DNA from: Rhizobium sp. TH135
GTDB lineage: Bacteria; Pseudomonadota; Alphaproteobacteria; Rhizobiales; Rhizobiaceae
Length of the DNA stretch: 64,000 nt
Assembly: GCF_002855515.1 (NCBI RefSeq)
Contig: NZ_PKRP01000009.1
Span: 97,868-161,867 of the forward strand
Direction: 5' to 3'
A model generated the notes under the pieces. That model did not search any database. It saw only the letters and a list, made by a program, of their open reading frames with translations, and was not told the origin of the DNA. Of the stretch, positions 32,149 to 40,040 are shown in pieces. A program made the position numbers and the translations under genes. Within the stretch, counting starts at the first letter, position 1, and each line of letters opens with the position of its first letter.

Positions 32149-33012
32149 TCACGGAAGCGCCGCGCAATAGGCTACGCCTGTCGAGGCCCTGATGAGGTGA
32201 ATTTCACTGCAAGACGCAGCTTTGGCGTCTATGGTCTGCGGGTCCTCCGTGTTGAAATCAAAGAGCCCGTAATGGTGCGCTACCATGCTTCGAGCACCAA
32301 TCTGCCGGGCGAGCGTCACCGCTTCCTCTAACGAGAAATTGCCAGGCACTCCGTTTTCGGAGAGTTCCGGTTGGCGGCCATTGACTGGCAGCATTGCAAT
32401 GTCGGGGGAAAATGATGCTGCTTCTGCGATGAGGCCGGGAAAGGGAACACAGTCACCCGAATGCCAGATCGCAGTGTTACCCGCATACAGAACATAGCCC
32501 AAATATAGGTGATTCCCATGTAGATCGGTATCGAGTGTCTCATGGGCCGCACGCGTCGGATTGATTTTAACTCCCGACACGACTTCGATGCTTTCGCCAG
32601 CATTAATCCCGATAATGTCGTTCGTCGACCGCCCGGAGCGGTCTGCCGCTTGTGTAACCACGGCCCGCGGGACCACGAGTTTAGACTGTGGATTGGACGC
32701 AAGAAGTGGCTTTAGCGTGCCCGGATCCATGTGATCCGTGTGTGCATGTGTGCATAGAACGGCGTCTACTGCCCGGATACTTTCGGGTGCGACCGGCGCA
32801 GGCATCATCCGCAGATGCGGCCTTGCCGTGCCTCGATATTTTTCGGCGAGACTGTCGGAGAGATAGGGGTCGATGACAACCCGCCGGCCAGCGAGGTCAA
32901 TGACAAAGCCGGCTTGGCCCAGCCAGTAGATCGCTAGGTCCGTCGTCGGCGGATCACTGAGTACCTCTGAGAGAGCTCGATTAAGAGGATGCGTCGCAAG
33001 CGGGCCGGCCAT
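32149..33012 (-). CDS. metallo-beta-lactamase-fold hydrolase, UlaG-like
   Basis: This 287-aa MBL-fold enzyme carries the metal motif THAHTDHMD (about 89-97: HxHxDH), with further ligands in TRAAHETLDTD, AIWHSGDCVPF and MVAHHYGLFDF. The overall pattern, including the early IYWLGQAGFVIDLAGRRVVI, resembles UlaG, the L-ascorbate-6-phosphate lactonase, and related sugar-phosphate lactonases and diesterases. The ATG shares a base with the upstream TGA (TGATG). It probably opens a lactone or cyclic phosphate in the pathway encoded here. No other ascorbate genes are nearby, so L-ascorbate itself is not indicated. Confidence 0.85.
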   Translation of the reverse strand: MAGPLATHPLNRALSEVLSDPPTTDLAIYWLGQAGFVIDLAGRRVVIDPYLSDSLAEKYRGTARPHLRMMPAPVAPESIRAVDAVLCTHAHTDHMDPGTLKPLLASNPQSKLVVPRAVVTQAADRSGRSTNDIIGINAGESIEVVSGVKINPTRAAHETLDTDLHGNHLYLGYVLYAGNTAIWHSGDCVPFPGLIAEAASFSPDIAMLPVNGRQPELSENGVPGNFSLEEAVTLARQIGARSMVAHHYGLFDFNTEDPQTIDAKAASCSEIHLIRASTGVAYCAALP

Positions 33013-33947
33013 CAATGCACCGGCTTTAGCGCTGATAGGAGATTAAGGGCAGCAATTCGCGTGGCGCGGTCTACGCTTTCGGCGGTGAAGCCGCCGATAT
33101 GGCTTGTTGCAATGACCCGCGGATGGGCAGCCAGAGCAAGTGATGTCGGCGGCTCCTGGTCGAATACGTCGGTCGCATAGGCTGTTACGTGCCCAACATC
33201 CAGAGCTTCGATCAACGCGTCCTCGTCCAACAGGCGGGCGCGGGCGGTGTTAATCAGGATTTGGCCTGGCCGCGCCTCATTGATCCGCGCGCGGTCGATC
33301 AGGATCGATCCGTCGCGCGGCAAGGGGCAGTGCAAAGTGACAATGTCGCAGACGCGGACAATTTCGTCGATTTCGGCGTACCGAAATGCGTTCGACGGCA
33401 GATCAAGGTTAGGACGTGCCGGATCGAAGGCTATCACATCGGCGCCGAGAGCAATCACTATTCGCGCCACCTCACGACCGATCGCGCCGCAACCGATAAC
33501 GCCGACCTTGCGTCCCCGAATCTCGGCTCCACGCAGTCGGGGCCAGCCGCCGGTCTTGATCCCGGCGTCGACGCGAGGGATCGACCTGAGCGCGCTGAAC
33601 ATGAGCCCGATTGTCAGTTCTGCGACGCCAAGAGCATTGGCCCCCTCCGCAATACGTATTTCGACTCCACGCTGTCGCAGCATATCGACAGGAAGATTGT
33701 CTACGCCGACCCCATTACGGCTAATGACCTTCAATTGGCCTGCTGCTTCAACAATGCGCGGCGTGATAGGTTCTACGCCGGCAAGCCAACCGACGCAGTC
33801 CGGTACCAGACGCAACAATTCGTCCTCCGTTGGCATCGCGCCTGCGGAGGAATAGACGATATCAAAACCTTCCTGCCGCAGCCGCTCCACTTCGGGATGC
33901 GGCTCGGCGGTCAGGGAGCGGGGGGTGACGAGGATACGTTGAATCAT
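33012..33947 (-). CDS. D-isomer-specific 2-hydroxyacid dehydrogenase
   Basis: This 311-aa NAD-dependent dehydrogenase of the phosphoglycerate-dehydrogenase group has substrate-domain elements ISRNGVGVDNLPVDMLRQRG and NALGVAELTIGLM. The Rossmann motif is VGVIGCGAIGREVARI (about 151-166) with Asp acceptor IAFDPARP. The catalytic Arg lies in ILINTARARLLDEDAL, the Glu in DVFDQEPP and the His in ATSHIGGFT. It interconverts a 2-hydroxy acid and a 2-oxo acid. In the operon it follows the shikimate-dehydrogenase-like gene by 3 bp and is translationally coupled to the UlaG-like gene, so it probably works on a sugar acid. Confidence 0.9.
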   Translation of the reverse strand: MIQRILVTPRSLTAEPHPEVERLRQEGFDIVYSSAGAMPTEDELLRLVPDCVGWLAGVEPITPRIVEAAGQLKVISRNGVGVDNLPVDMLRQRGVEIRIAEGANALGVAELTIGLMFSALRSIPRVDAGIKTGGWPRLRGAEIRGRKVGVIGCGAIGREVARIVIALGADVIAFDPARPNLDLPSNAFRYAEIDEIVRVCDIVTLHCPLPRDGSILIDRARINEARPGQILINTARARLLDEDALIEALDVGHVTAYATDVFDQEPPTSLALAAHPRVIATSHIGGFTAESVDRATRIAALNLLSALKPVH

Positions 33948-33950
33948 GGT

Positions 33951-34904
33951 CTATCTCCCGGCCGCTTCCATCGCGATTTCGGAGATCCTATCGAAAAGGG
34001 GGCCAGAAGCAGGTATCGCAATGTCGAACACCTCGGCGATCACCTGTGTCCAGCCGTGCAGGAAATAGGTCCAGCCGTCCTCGACCTGCAGAGCCATCGC
34101 ATCCTTCTGGCGTCGCGCCTGATCCAAATATACGAGGTCGCCGCGGTAGTTGAGGTCCCAGACCACTGAGTTCCGGGGGAACCGCGCATCATCCGAAAGC
34201 GGTGAACCGGGTGCATCTTTCCCAAGCCCGGTGGCGTTGATGACGAGCGAGCCCGGCTTCAGAGTTTTCAGAACCGCATCATTGTCCTGCGGAGTGGGGG
34301 CGAGGACGTATTCCACGGGAACGTTGCTTTCCACTTGCTGATGGATGCGACGGATCTCGTCCAGGCGATGCTGGCTGCGGTTCGACACGACAATCCGGCC
34401 GGGCACATCCCCTCCACGGCTGACACGCATCAGATGCCAGGTGATGGCGATCGTGGAGCCGCCTGCGCCCATGGAAAATAGATCTGCGCCCGATGCGGAG
34501 AAGTGGCCGGGGCTTAGAAACCCATCTATGGCAAGGCCCGAGGAAATGGGATCCTTGGCGTGGCAAACAAGCTTGCCGTTTCGTTTGGAGATGCAACTCG
34601 TCTCGTCCATCAGCGCCGCATGCGGATCGACAAAGTCGAAAAGATCATGGCACGCATGGAAGAGGTCGATCTTATGGGTGGTCACGAGAGCGCCCATGGA
34701 GAGCGGATCATCACGGATGAACTCGACAGCCTCGCGATAGGCTTCGCGATCGTCGTGTAGCTTGAAGTCGATACCCTGGATCTGCGCATCCTTCAGGCCC
34801 AAGAATTCTGCCCAGGCAGGAAACACCTTCATGATTGAGCTTTTGCCCGTCGTAACTCCGATAAAATAGAGGGTCGGGCGAGTGGCTGCTTGATATCGGC
34901 TCAC
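33951..34904 (-). CDS. shikimate-dehydrogenase-like NAD(P) oxidoreductase
   Basis: This 317-aa protein has the two-domain AroE layout. The catalytic Lys region is GALVTTHKIDLF (about 91-102), ALMDETSCISK follows, DPISSGLAIDGFL carries the Asp of the usual NTDG motif, and the nucleotide-binding region is LFSMGAGGSTIAITWHLMRV with VVSNRSQHRLDEI. The serines that hold the shikimate carboxylate (S-x-S-P-x-x-H-N in AroE) are replaced by GKSSIMKVFPAW, so shikimate is unlikely to be the substrate. The GTG start overlaps the aldolase stop (GTGA). It probably oxidises a hydroxyl on a cyclic or branched polyol derivative, an inference from fold and context. Confidence 0.82.
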   Translation of the reverse strand: MSRYQAATRPTLYFIGVTTGKSSIMKVFPAWAEFLGLKDAQIQGIDFKLHDDREAYREAVEFIRDDPLSMGALVTTHKIDLFHACHDLFDFVDPHAALMDETSCISKRNGKLVCHAKDPISSGLAIDGFLSPGHFSASGADLFSMGAGGSTIAITWHLMRVSRGGDVPGRIVVSNRSQHRLDEIRRIHQQVESNVPVEYVLAPTPQDNDAVLKTLKPGSLVINATGLGKDAPGSPLSDDARFPRNSVVWDLNYRGDLVYLDQARRQKDAMALQVEDGWTYFLHGWTQVIAEVFDIAIPASGPLFDRISEIAMEAAGR

Positions 34905-35554
34905 GTGCGGGCCTCCAGAGACTGGCGGGCTGCCTTAACGGCGGCAGCAGCATTGCGAGTAATCTCGTCGAAGCGGCCCTCGCGGATGTCCTCAGTCTTG
35001 GCGATCCAGGTGCCTCCAACAGCAATGACCGCCTTCAGGGCAAGCCATTCGCCGATGGTGGCTTCAGTGACACCCCCGGTTGGAACGAAACGGACACCAA
35101 GATGAGCAAACGGCGCGGAAATGCCGGCAAGTGCTTTGGGTCCACCGGCAATCCCTGCCGGGAAGAATTTGGCAAGACGCACACCGCGGGCTGCGGCGAG
35201 CGTCAAATCACTGGGAGTCATGACCCCTGGACAAAACGGAATGCCTGCGGTCCGGGCGGCCTCCACAATTTCCGGGTCGTAACCCGGCGCGAGACCGAAA
35301 CGGGCACCCGAGGCAATGGCGCGATCAAGATTATCGAGATCCAGGATAGTACCCGCGCCGATGCAGAGTTCAGGGCGCGTGTCACGGATTGTTGCAAGCA
35401 CATCAGCGGCGGCTGGAGTGCGGAACGTGATCTCGGCAACTGGAAGTCCGCCCTCCAGGAGCGCATCGGCAAGCGGCACGGCATCCTCGGCGCGCTCTAT
35501 CGCGATGACCGGCACGACGCCGAGGTCGGCAATGATTTCGATAGGATTCGTCAC
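34901..35554 (-). CDS. KDPG/KHG-type aldolase
   Basis: This 217-aa class I aldolase resembles Eda. It has VVPVIAIERAEDAVPLADAL, the general-base Glu in GGLPVAEITFRTPAA (about 35-49), the GAGTILDL phosphate/sugar region, and the Schiff-base Lys in VRLAKFFPAGIAGGPKAL (about 129-146). PTGGVTEATIGEWLAL forms the phosphate site. Known members cleave 2-keto-3-deoxy-6-phosphogluconate or related 2-keto-3-deoxy acids to pyruvate plus an aldehyde. The start is GTG behind AGAGGATAAG. Here it is likely the carbon-carbon cleavage step of the pathway. Confidence 0.9.
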   Translation of the reverse strand: MTNPIEIIADLGVVPVIAIERAEDAVPLADALLEGGLPVAEITFRTPAAADVLATIRDTRPELCIGAGTILDLDNLDRAIASGARFGLAPGYDPEIVEAARTAGIPFCPGVMTPSDLTLAAARGVRLAKFFPAGIAGGPKALAGISAPFAHLGVRFVPTGGVTEATIGEWLALKAVIAVGGTWIAKTEDIREGRFDEITRNAAAAVKAARQSLEART

Positions 35555-35575
35555 TGGCTTATCCTCTGTTTCCGT

Positions 35576-36199
35576 TCACGCTGTTTTGCGCATGATCATG
35601 TCGACGGTGGCGGCCGTGCGCGCCCTGTAAGCCGGGTTCTCGACCAGCTCCCATCCGCCGCCAGCACCTGCCATCACCCGGTGCCTCATGCCGTTGGAAT
35701 TCTCGATGATGCCGTAGTCCTGGCCGCTGTCGGCGGGATAAGCGAAGACCATGACAAGGTCTTCGTCACCGATGTTGATCGACCGATGGATCCAATACGG
35801 GGGGACATAGCAGATAGTCTGCGGCCCGATCTCGACGATGCGAGTCTCACCTTCTGGAGATTCCAGTTGCATCAGGCCACGCCCATGTTGGCCGTAGTAG
35901 ATTTCCGGCCGGTCTGCGCGGGCATGAATATGGCCGCGGGTGAGGAAGAATTCAGAGCCCACGCGACCCGGGTTCATACGGGTCACGCCATAGATCAGAT
36001 CGCCGGGTTCAGAGCCGGGCCGGAACTCTTCAACGTCATAGACGACAGTGTCACCGGAGCTTTCCAAAAGGGCAGCATGTGCGGCGTGATCGGCGTAAAG
36101 CCCGCTTAAGTCACTGAGGCGCTTCTCGTAACGGCCTGTGTTTCCGCTCATTCCGCCAGCCTTGGGATCGACTATGTTCGATACCGGTTCTCTCAGCAT
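35576..36199 (-). CDS. cupin-type phosphoglucose-isomerase-like protein
   Basis: The ATG at 36199, behind GGAGGAAGC, gives 207 aa. The fold is a cupin like the archaeal-type glucose-6-phosphate isomerase. The first metal motif is FFLTRGHIHARADRPEIYYG (about 100-119: His, His and Glu ligands) and the conserved QTICYVPPYWIHRSINIGDE (about 139-158) carries the later His. Such proteins use Fe or Mn to isomerise fructose 6-phosphate or related sugar phosphates. It is the first gene of the leftward operon, so it may interconvert aldose and ketose phosphate formed by the kinase at 40041. The longer upstream open frame is not used. Confidence 0.85.
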   Translation of the reverse strand: MLREPVSNIVDPKAGGMSGNTGRYEKRLSDLSGLYADHAAHAALLESSGDTVVYDVEEFRPGSEPGDLIYGVTRMNPGRVGSEFFLTRGHIHARADRPEIYYGQHGRGLMQLESPEGETRIVEIGPQTICYVPPYWIHRSINIGDEDLVMVFAYPADSGQDYGIIENSNGMRHRVMAGAGGGWELVENPAYRARTAATVDMIMRKTA

Positions 36200-36312
36200 G
36201 CCTGCTTCCTCCGTTTGGTAGTAAAAGTACATAAATCGGACAAAGGATGTTCGCAAGAGAAAAAAGCAAGTCTCCTATGGCGAAAATTCTGCAAAAACGC
36301 CCAAAAAATATA

Positions 36313-36341
36313 TTGACGGAAAAAATTTGCGTAATTACGCT
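36313..36341 (+). promoter_or_regulatory. candidate promoter of the RbsB/A/C-type importer operon
   Basis: TTGACG (36313-36318) is a good -35 hexamer. With a 17-bp spacer, TACGCT (36336-36341) is a modest -10. The palindrome at 36329-36340 overlaps the -10, as expected for a repressed promoter. The binding-protein ATG is 60 bp downstream. Confidence 0.5.
36329..36340. promoter_or_regulatory. perfect 12-bp palindrome, candidate operator
   Basis: GCGTAATTACGC is fully self-complementary and lies in the 201-bp gap between the two divergent operons, on top of the rightward -10. The locus encodes one dedicated regulator, of RpiR type, which is the obvious candidate to bind it. Confidence 0.5.
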
Positions 36342-36400
36342 ACATTCAAGCCAGACAGACAGTGGCTTGCGTTGAAGCGCTCTCGTGGAGGAGAAAACAC

Positions 36401-37381
36401 ATGAACAGCCTGAAAAAGACCGCCTTTAAGCTCGCCCTTGGCGCAGCCGTTTCGCTAACCGCCGTGTCAGCAGCCAATGCCGCCGATTGCAAAATCGGCA
36501 TTTCCATGAAAACGCTTGATGCGCCCTACTTTGCTGCCCAGGAAGTGTCTGCAAAGAAGCGTGCCGAGGAGCTTGGCTGCGAGGTTATCTCTGTCGATGC
36601 GCAGAACGATCTCAACAAGCAGGTGGCCGACGTGGAGGATATGGTGGCCCAGGGCATCGGCGCACTCATTATCAATCCACGTGACAGCAAAGGTCTGGTC
36701 CCGGCGGTCAATGCGGCTTCCGCCGCAGGCGTCAAGGTCTTCGTAATTGACTCGACGCTCGACCCTCAGGCCAATTTTGTGACCCTCGTGCAGTCATCCA
36801 ATTCTCAGAATGGTCTCCTGGTCGGTCAGTGGCTTGCTGACCAAACCAAAGGCAAGGATCTCAAGATTGCGCTCCTTTCGGGCGACAAGGGCAATGAAGT
36901 GGGTCAAGAGCGCCGTCTGGGTGTTCTCGCGGGTCTCCTCGAAGGCCAACTTCGAAACGAAGGCCGTGCACGCTTTGAAGTGGTCGGCCAAGGCTGGGGC
37001 GGCTGGGGCAACGAAGGCGGCCTGACTGCAATGGAAGACCTCCTGACGGCCAACCCCGATATCAACGTCGTCCTTGGCGAAAATGATTCCATGGTGCTCG
37101 GCGCTCAAAGGGCGATGGAGCAGGCCAACCGCACAGACGATGTTATCTTCCTGGCTGCCGCAGATGGCCAGAAAGAAGCACTGGAGCAGATCCAGGCGGG
37201 CAAGTACGGCGCCACCGGCCTGAATGACCCGGCGCTTGTTGCCTCAACGGCGGTCGACCTTGCCAAGAAGGCGCTTGATGGCGAGCTGGAGGGTGACATC
37301 TCCAAAATCACCTACACGACACCGGTCGCAATCACCAAGGATAACGTCGATCAGTACTACAATAAGGACGCGGTATTCTAA
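36401..37381 (+). CDS. RbsB-type periplasmic sugar-binding protein
   Basis: The ATG at 36401 (GTGGAGGAG upstream) gives 326 aa with signal peptide KKTAFKLALGAAVSLTAVSA ending ANA. The mature protein begins ADCKIGISMKTLDAPYFAAQ. It shows the type-I binding-protein pattern VISVDAQNDLNKQVADVEDM, ALIINPRDSKGLVPAVNAAS, VFVIDSTLDP and VVLGENDSMVLGAQRAMEQA, as in ribose and fructose binders. It is the first gene of the rightward operon. The ligand should be the entry substrate of the pathway formed by the two operons. A hairpin follows the gene. Confidence 0.92.
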   Translation: MNSLKKTAFKLALGAAVSLTAVSAANAADCKIGISMKTLDAPYFAAQEVSAKKRAEELGCEVISVDAQNDLNKQVADVEDMVAQGIGALIINPRDSKGLVPAVNAASAAGVKVFVIDSTLDPQANFVTLVQSSNSQNGLLVGQWLADQTKGKDLKIALLSGDKGNEVGQERRLGVLAGLLEGQLRNEGRARFEVVGQGWGGWGNEGGLTAMEDLLTANPDINVVLGENDSMVLGAQRAMEQANRTDDVIFLAAADGQKEALEQIQAGKYGATGLNDPALVASTAVDLAKKALDGELEGDISKITYTTPVAITKDNVDQYYNKDAVF

Positions 37382-37398
37382 GACACGTTCCTCCCGGT

Positions 37399-37424
37399 CC
37401 GGTCGGCGCAGATGCGTCGGCCGG
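37399..37424 (+). terminator. 11-bp hairpin after the binding-protein gene
   Basis: CCGGTCGGCGC (37399-37409) pairs with GCGTCGGCCGG (37414-37424), with two G-T pairs and a four-base loop. No T-run follows. As at 24987, it probably tunes expression of the binding protein over the ATPase. Confidence 0.6.
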
Positions 37425-37503
37425 GCCCCTGAAGACCTTTATGTCCGGCATTCTTGCATCCGATCGATGCGCCGGTCACGGCAGGGACATGATCGGAAGA
37501 GCC

Positions 37504-39024
37504 ATGGAATATCATGTACAATTGAGCGGCATCCACAAGTCCTTCGGTGGCGTGCATGCGCTCCAGGGGGTGGAGTTCGCTTTGATGCCGGGCGAAGTGC
37601 ATGCCCTTCTCGGTGAGAATGGTGCCGGCAAGTCAACGCTGATGCGCGTCCTGGGCGGTGAGTACGTGCCTGATGCTGGGATCGTGAAAGTTGGCGGCGC
37701 GCAGCAGCAGTTCCGCAGCCCCATCGATGCGATCGATAAAGGCATCGCAATTATCCATCAGGAGATGGCACTGGCGACGGATCTGACCGTGGCGGAAAAC
37801 ATTTTTCTCGCAGAGCTACCGACAGCTATCTCATGGCGGGATCTCCGCCGTCGCGCGAAAGATCTCATCACGAGCCTGGGCTTTGATATTTCACCATCCG
37901 CCATTGTCGGCGATCTCTCCGTCGCGCACCAGCAGGTGGTCGAGATTGCCAAGGCGCTCTCACGCAACGCAAGCGTCATGGTCTTCGACGAACCAACGGC
38001 GGTTTTGTCGGTTCGCGATGCGGAAAGACTTCTCGATATCATCCGAACTCTGCGTGGTCGCGGTGTCGGGATCATCTACATCTCTCATCGGCTGGACGAG
38101 GTGTTTCGGATCGCGGATCGCATCACCGTTATGAAGGACGGTGCTACGGTCGCGAGCGTTCAGCGAAGCGAAGTCGAGATCGATGATGTCATACGCATGA
38201 TGGTCGGGCGTCCCCTGAAGGCGCTGTTCGGTGAGGATGTGGACCGCCAGCCTGGATCGGAAATTCTTCGGGTCGAAAATCTCTCCGATGGTAGACGGAT
38301 AAGGGGTGTTTCGCTTGATGTGCGTGCCGGCGAGATCGTTGGCCTCGGCGGACTTGTCGGGGCAGGTCGTACGGAGTTGGTGCGAATGATCTTTGGCGCT
38401 GAAAAAGCGCATTCTGGCGCCATAATCATTAAGGGCAAGAAGCGGAAGATCAACACGCCGCGTGACGCGGTCAAGGCAGGGATTGGCCTCGTCCCGGAAA
38501 GCCGCAAAGAACAAGGGCTGATTCTCGACTTTCCGATCCGGGTCAACGCCACCATGTCCAAGCTCCGTCCTCTGGTGAACTCCTTCGGGTTTATGCGCCG
38601 GCGAAAGGAGCAGGAAACGGTCAAGGCGCTGGCGTCCCGGTTACGCATAAAGGCTGGAAGCCTGGATGATCCGGCTAGCAGTCTCTCCGGCGGCAATCAG
38701 CAGAAGGTCGTGCTGGCGAAATGGTTTCATGCCGACGGTGATCTGATGATCTTCGACGAGCCAACGCGTGGTGTCGATGTTGGCGCAAAGACGGAGATCT
38801 ATTCCCTCATCAAGTCCCTCGCCGCTGAGGGCCGAGCAGTCCTCGTCATATCATCAGAACACCTCGAACTGTTTGGGCTCTGCGACCGCATCCTGGTGAT
38901 GCGCGAGGGCGAAGTGACGGGGTCGCTTTGGCCTGCCGACTATACCGAAGAAAAACTGCTGAAGCTCGCAATGGTTCAGGCCGATCCCCTGACAGAAGCC
39001 GCAGCCACAAACCGAGTGGGTTAA
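37504..39024 (+). CDS. RbsA/MglA-type dual-domain sugar ABC ATPase
   Basis: The protein is about 507 aa from the ATG at 37504 (MEYHVQLSGIHKSFGG), which has GGAAGA upstream; in-frame ATGs at 37489 and 37441 are alternatives. The first half has Walker A GENGAGKST, signature LSVAHQQVVEIAKAL and Walker B MVFDEPTAVLS. The second half has the family's degenerate P-loop GLVGAGRTELVRMIFG, signature SSLSGGNQQKVVLAKWF and an intact Walker B LMIFDEPTRGVDVGAK. Both ATP sites follow the usual pattern, unlike the ATPase at 25062. It powers the permease at 39029. Confidence 0.92.
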   Translation: MEYHVQLSGIHKSFGGVHALQGVEFALMPGEVHALLGENGAGKSTLMRVLGGEYVPDAGIVKVGGAQQQFRSPIDAIDKGIAIIHQEMALATDLTVAENIFLAELPTAISWRDLRRRAKDLITSLGFDISPSAIVGDLSVAHQQVVEIAKALSRNASVMVFDEPTAVLSVRDAERLLDIIRTLRGRGVGIIYISHRLDEVFRIADRITVMKDGATVASVQRSEVEIDDVIRMMVGRPLKALFGEDVDRQPGSEILRVENLSDGRRIRGVSLDVRAGEIVGLGGLVGAGRTELVRMIFGAEKAHSGAIIIKGKKRKINTPRDAVKAGIGLVPESRKEQGLILDFPIRVNATMSKLRPLVNSFGFMRRRKEQETVKALASRLRIKAGSLDDPASSLSGGNQQKVVLAKWFHADGDLMIFDEPTRGVDVGAKTEIYSLIKSLAAEGRAVLVISSEHLELFGLCDRILVMREGEVTGSLWPADYTEEKLLKLAMVQADPLTEAAATNRVG

Positions 39025-39028
39025 AGAA

Positions 39029-40003
39029 GTGACAGACCTAACCGAAACCGCCCGATCCCGTTCGCTTGACATCAGCAGCCTGCTTCACCGGTATGGCACG
39101 GTCGCGATCCTGATTGCCCTGCTCATCGTCGCAACGTCGATGTCCAACGTGTTTCTGACCGAGCGCAACATCATCAACGTGCTGCGCCAGAGCGCCGGCA
39201 CGAGCTTGATGGCAGTTGGCATGCTCTTTGTCATCCTGACGCGAGGTATCGATCTCTCGGTCGGCTCGATCGCGGCACTCGGAAGCGTGCTCTCAGCGAT
39301 TTTGATTGAGCAGTATGGAACTGGGCTCTCCGTCGCGGGTGCCCTGCTTGCGGGTGCCACCTGCGGACTGATCTCAGGTCTTCTTATTGCCTTGCTGAAG
39401 CTGCCGCCTTTCGTCACAACGCTTGCCATGATGACGGTTGCCCGCGGCCTGTCGCTGATCGTCTCGACCGGAAAACCGATCCAGATGGGCGATGCAGGTG
39501 CGCTGGTGACCGCTTTTGGTTCTGGCTCCATTGCTGGCATACCATTTCCAGTCGTTTTGATGGCCATCGTCTTCTTGATCGCAGGCGTCGTGCTCAACTA
39601 CACCCGCTTTGGCAGGCTCGTGAAAGCCATCGGCTCAAATGTCGAGGCCGTTCGCCTATCGGGCATTCCCGTGGCGTTCTATACGACTGCGGTCTATGTG
39701 ATTTCTGGCGTCCTGGCCGCCGCGGCCGGCATTGTTTCCAGCAGCCGGACGGGTATAGGCTCGGCAAACATCGGAGTTGGCGCCGAGCTGGACGCCATCG
39801 CCGCCGTGGTAATCGGTGGCGCGAGCCTGATGGGTGGCCGTGGAGGGGCCTTCAACACCTTCATCGGCGTCATTGTGCTCGGCATCATCGCAAACATGAT
39901 GAACCTCGCCCGTGTCCCCGGCTACCACCAGCAAGTCTTCATGGGTTGCATCATCGTCGGCGCGATGCTTCTGCAATACGCCTCGAACTGGTTCCGCAAG
40001 TAA
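39029..40003 (+). CDS. RbsC-type sugar ABC transporter permease
   Basis: This 324-aa membrane protein has about eight to ten spans and the family signature LTRGIDLSVGSIAALGSVLS (about 70-89). KLPPFVTTLAMMTVARGLSL follows, and the ATPase-contact loop is AIGSNVEAVRLSGIPVAFYT. The late motif GAELDAIAAVVIGGASLMGG is normal. The start is GTG with a weak ribosome site; it lies 4 bp after the ATPase stop. It is the only permease of this importer, so it probably works as a homodimer. Confidence 0.93.
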   Translation: MTDLTETARSRSLDISSLLHRYGTVAILIALLIVATSMSNVFLTERNIINVLRQSAGTSLMAVGMLFVILTRGIDLSVGSIAALGSVLSAILIEQYGTGLSVAGALLAGATCGLISGLLIALLKLPPFVTTLAMMTVARGLSLIVSTGKPIQMGDAGALVTAFGSGSIAGIPFPVVLMAIVFLIAGVVLNYTRFGRLVKAIGSNVEAVRLSGIPVAFYTTAVYVISGVLAAAAGIVSSSRTGIGSANIGVGAELDAIAAVVIGGASLMGGRGGAFNTFIGVIVLGIIANMMNLARVPGYHQQVFMGCIIVGAMLLQYASNWFRK

Positions 40004-40040
40004 CCTTGATCGCGGCAAATTGCCAAGGACGCGTTAGCAC

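Noticed and set aside
32149..33012. L-ascorbate utilisation locus, suggested by the UlaG-like protein
   Set aside because: No PTS UlaABC, UlaD, UlaE or UlaF partners are present. The neighbours are an ABC importer and a KDPG-type aldolase.
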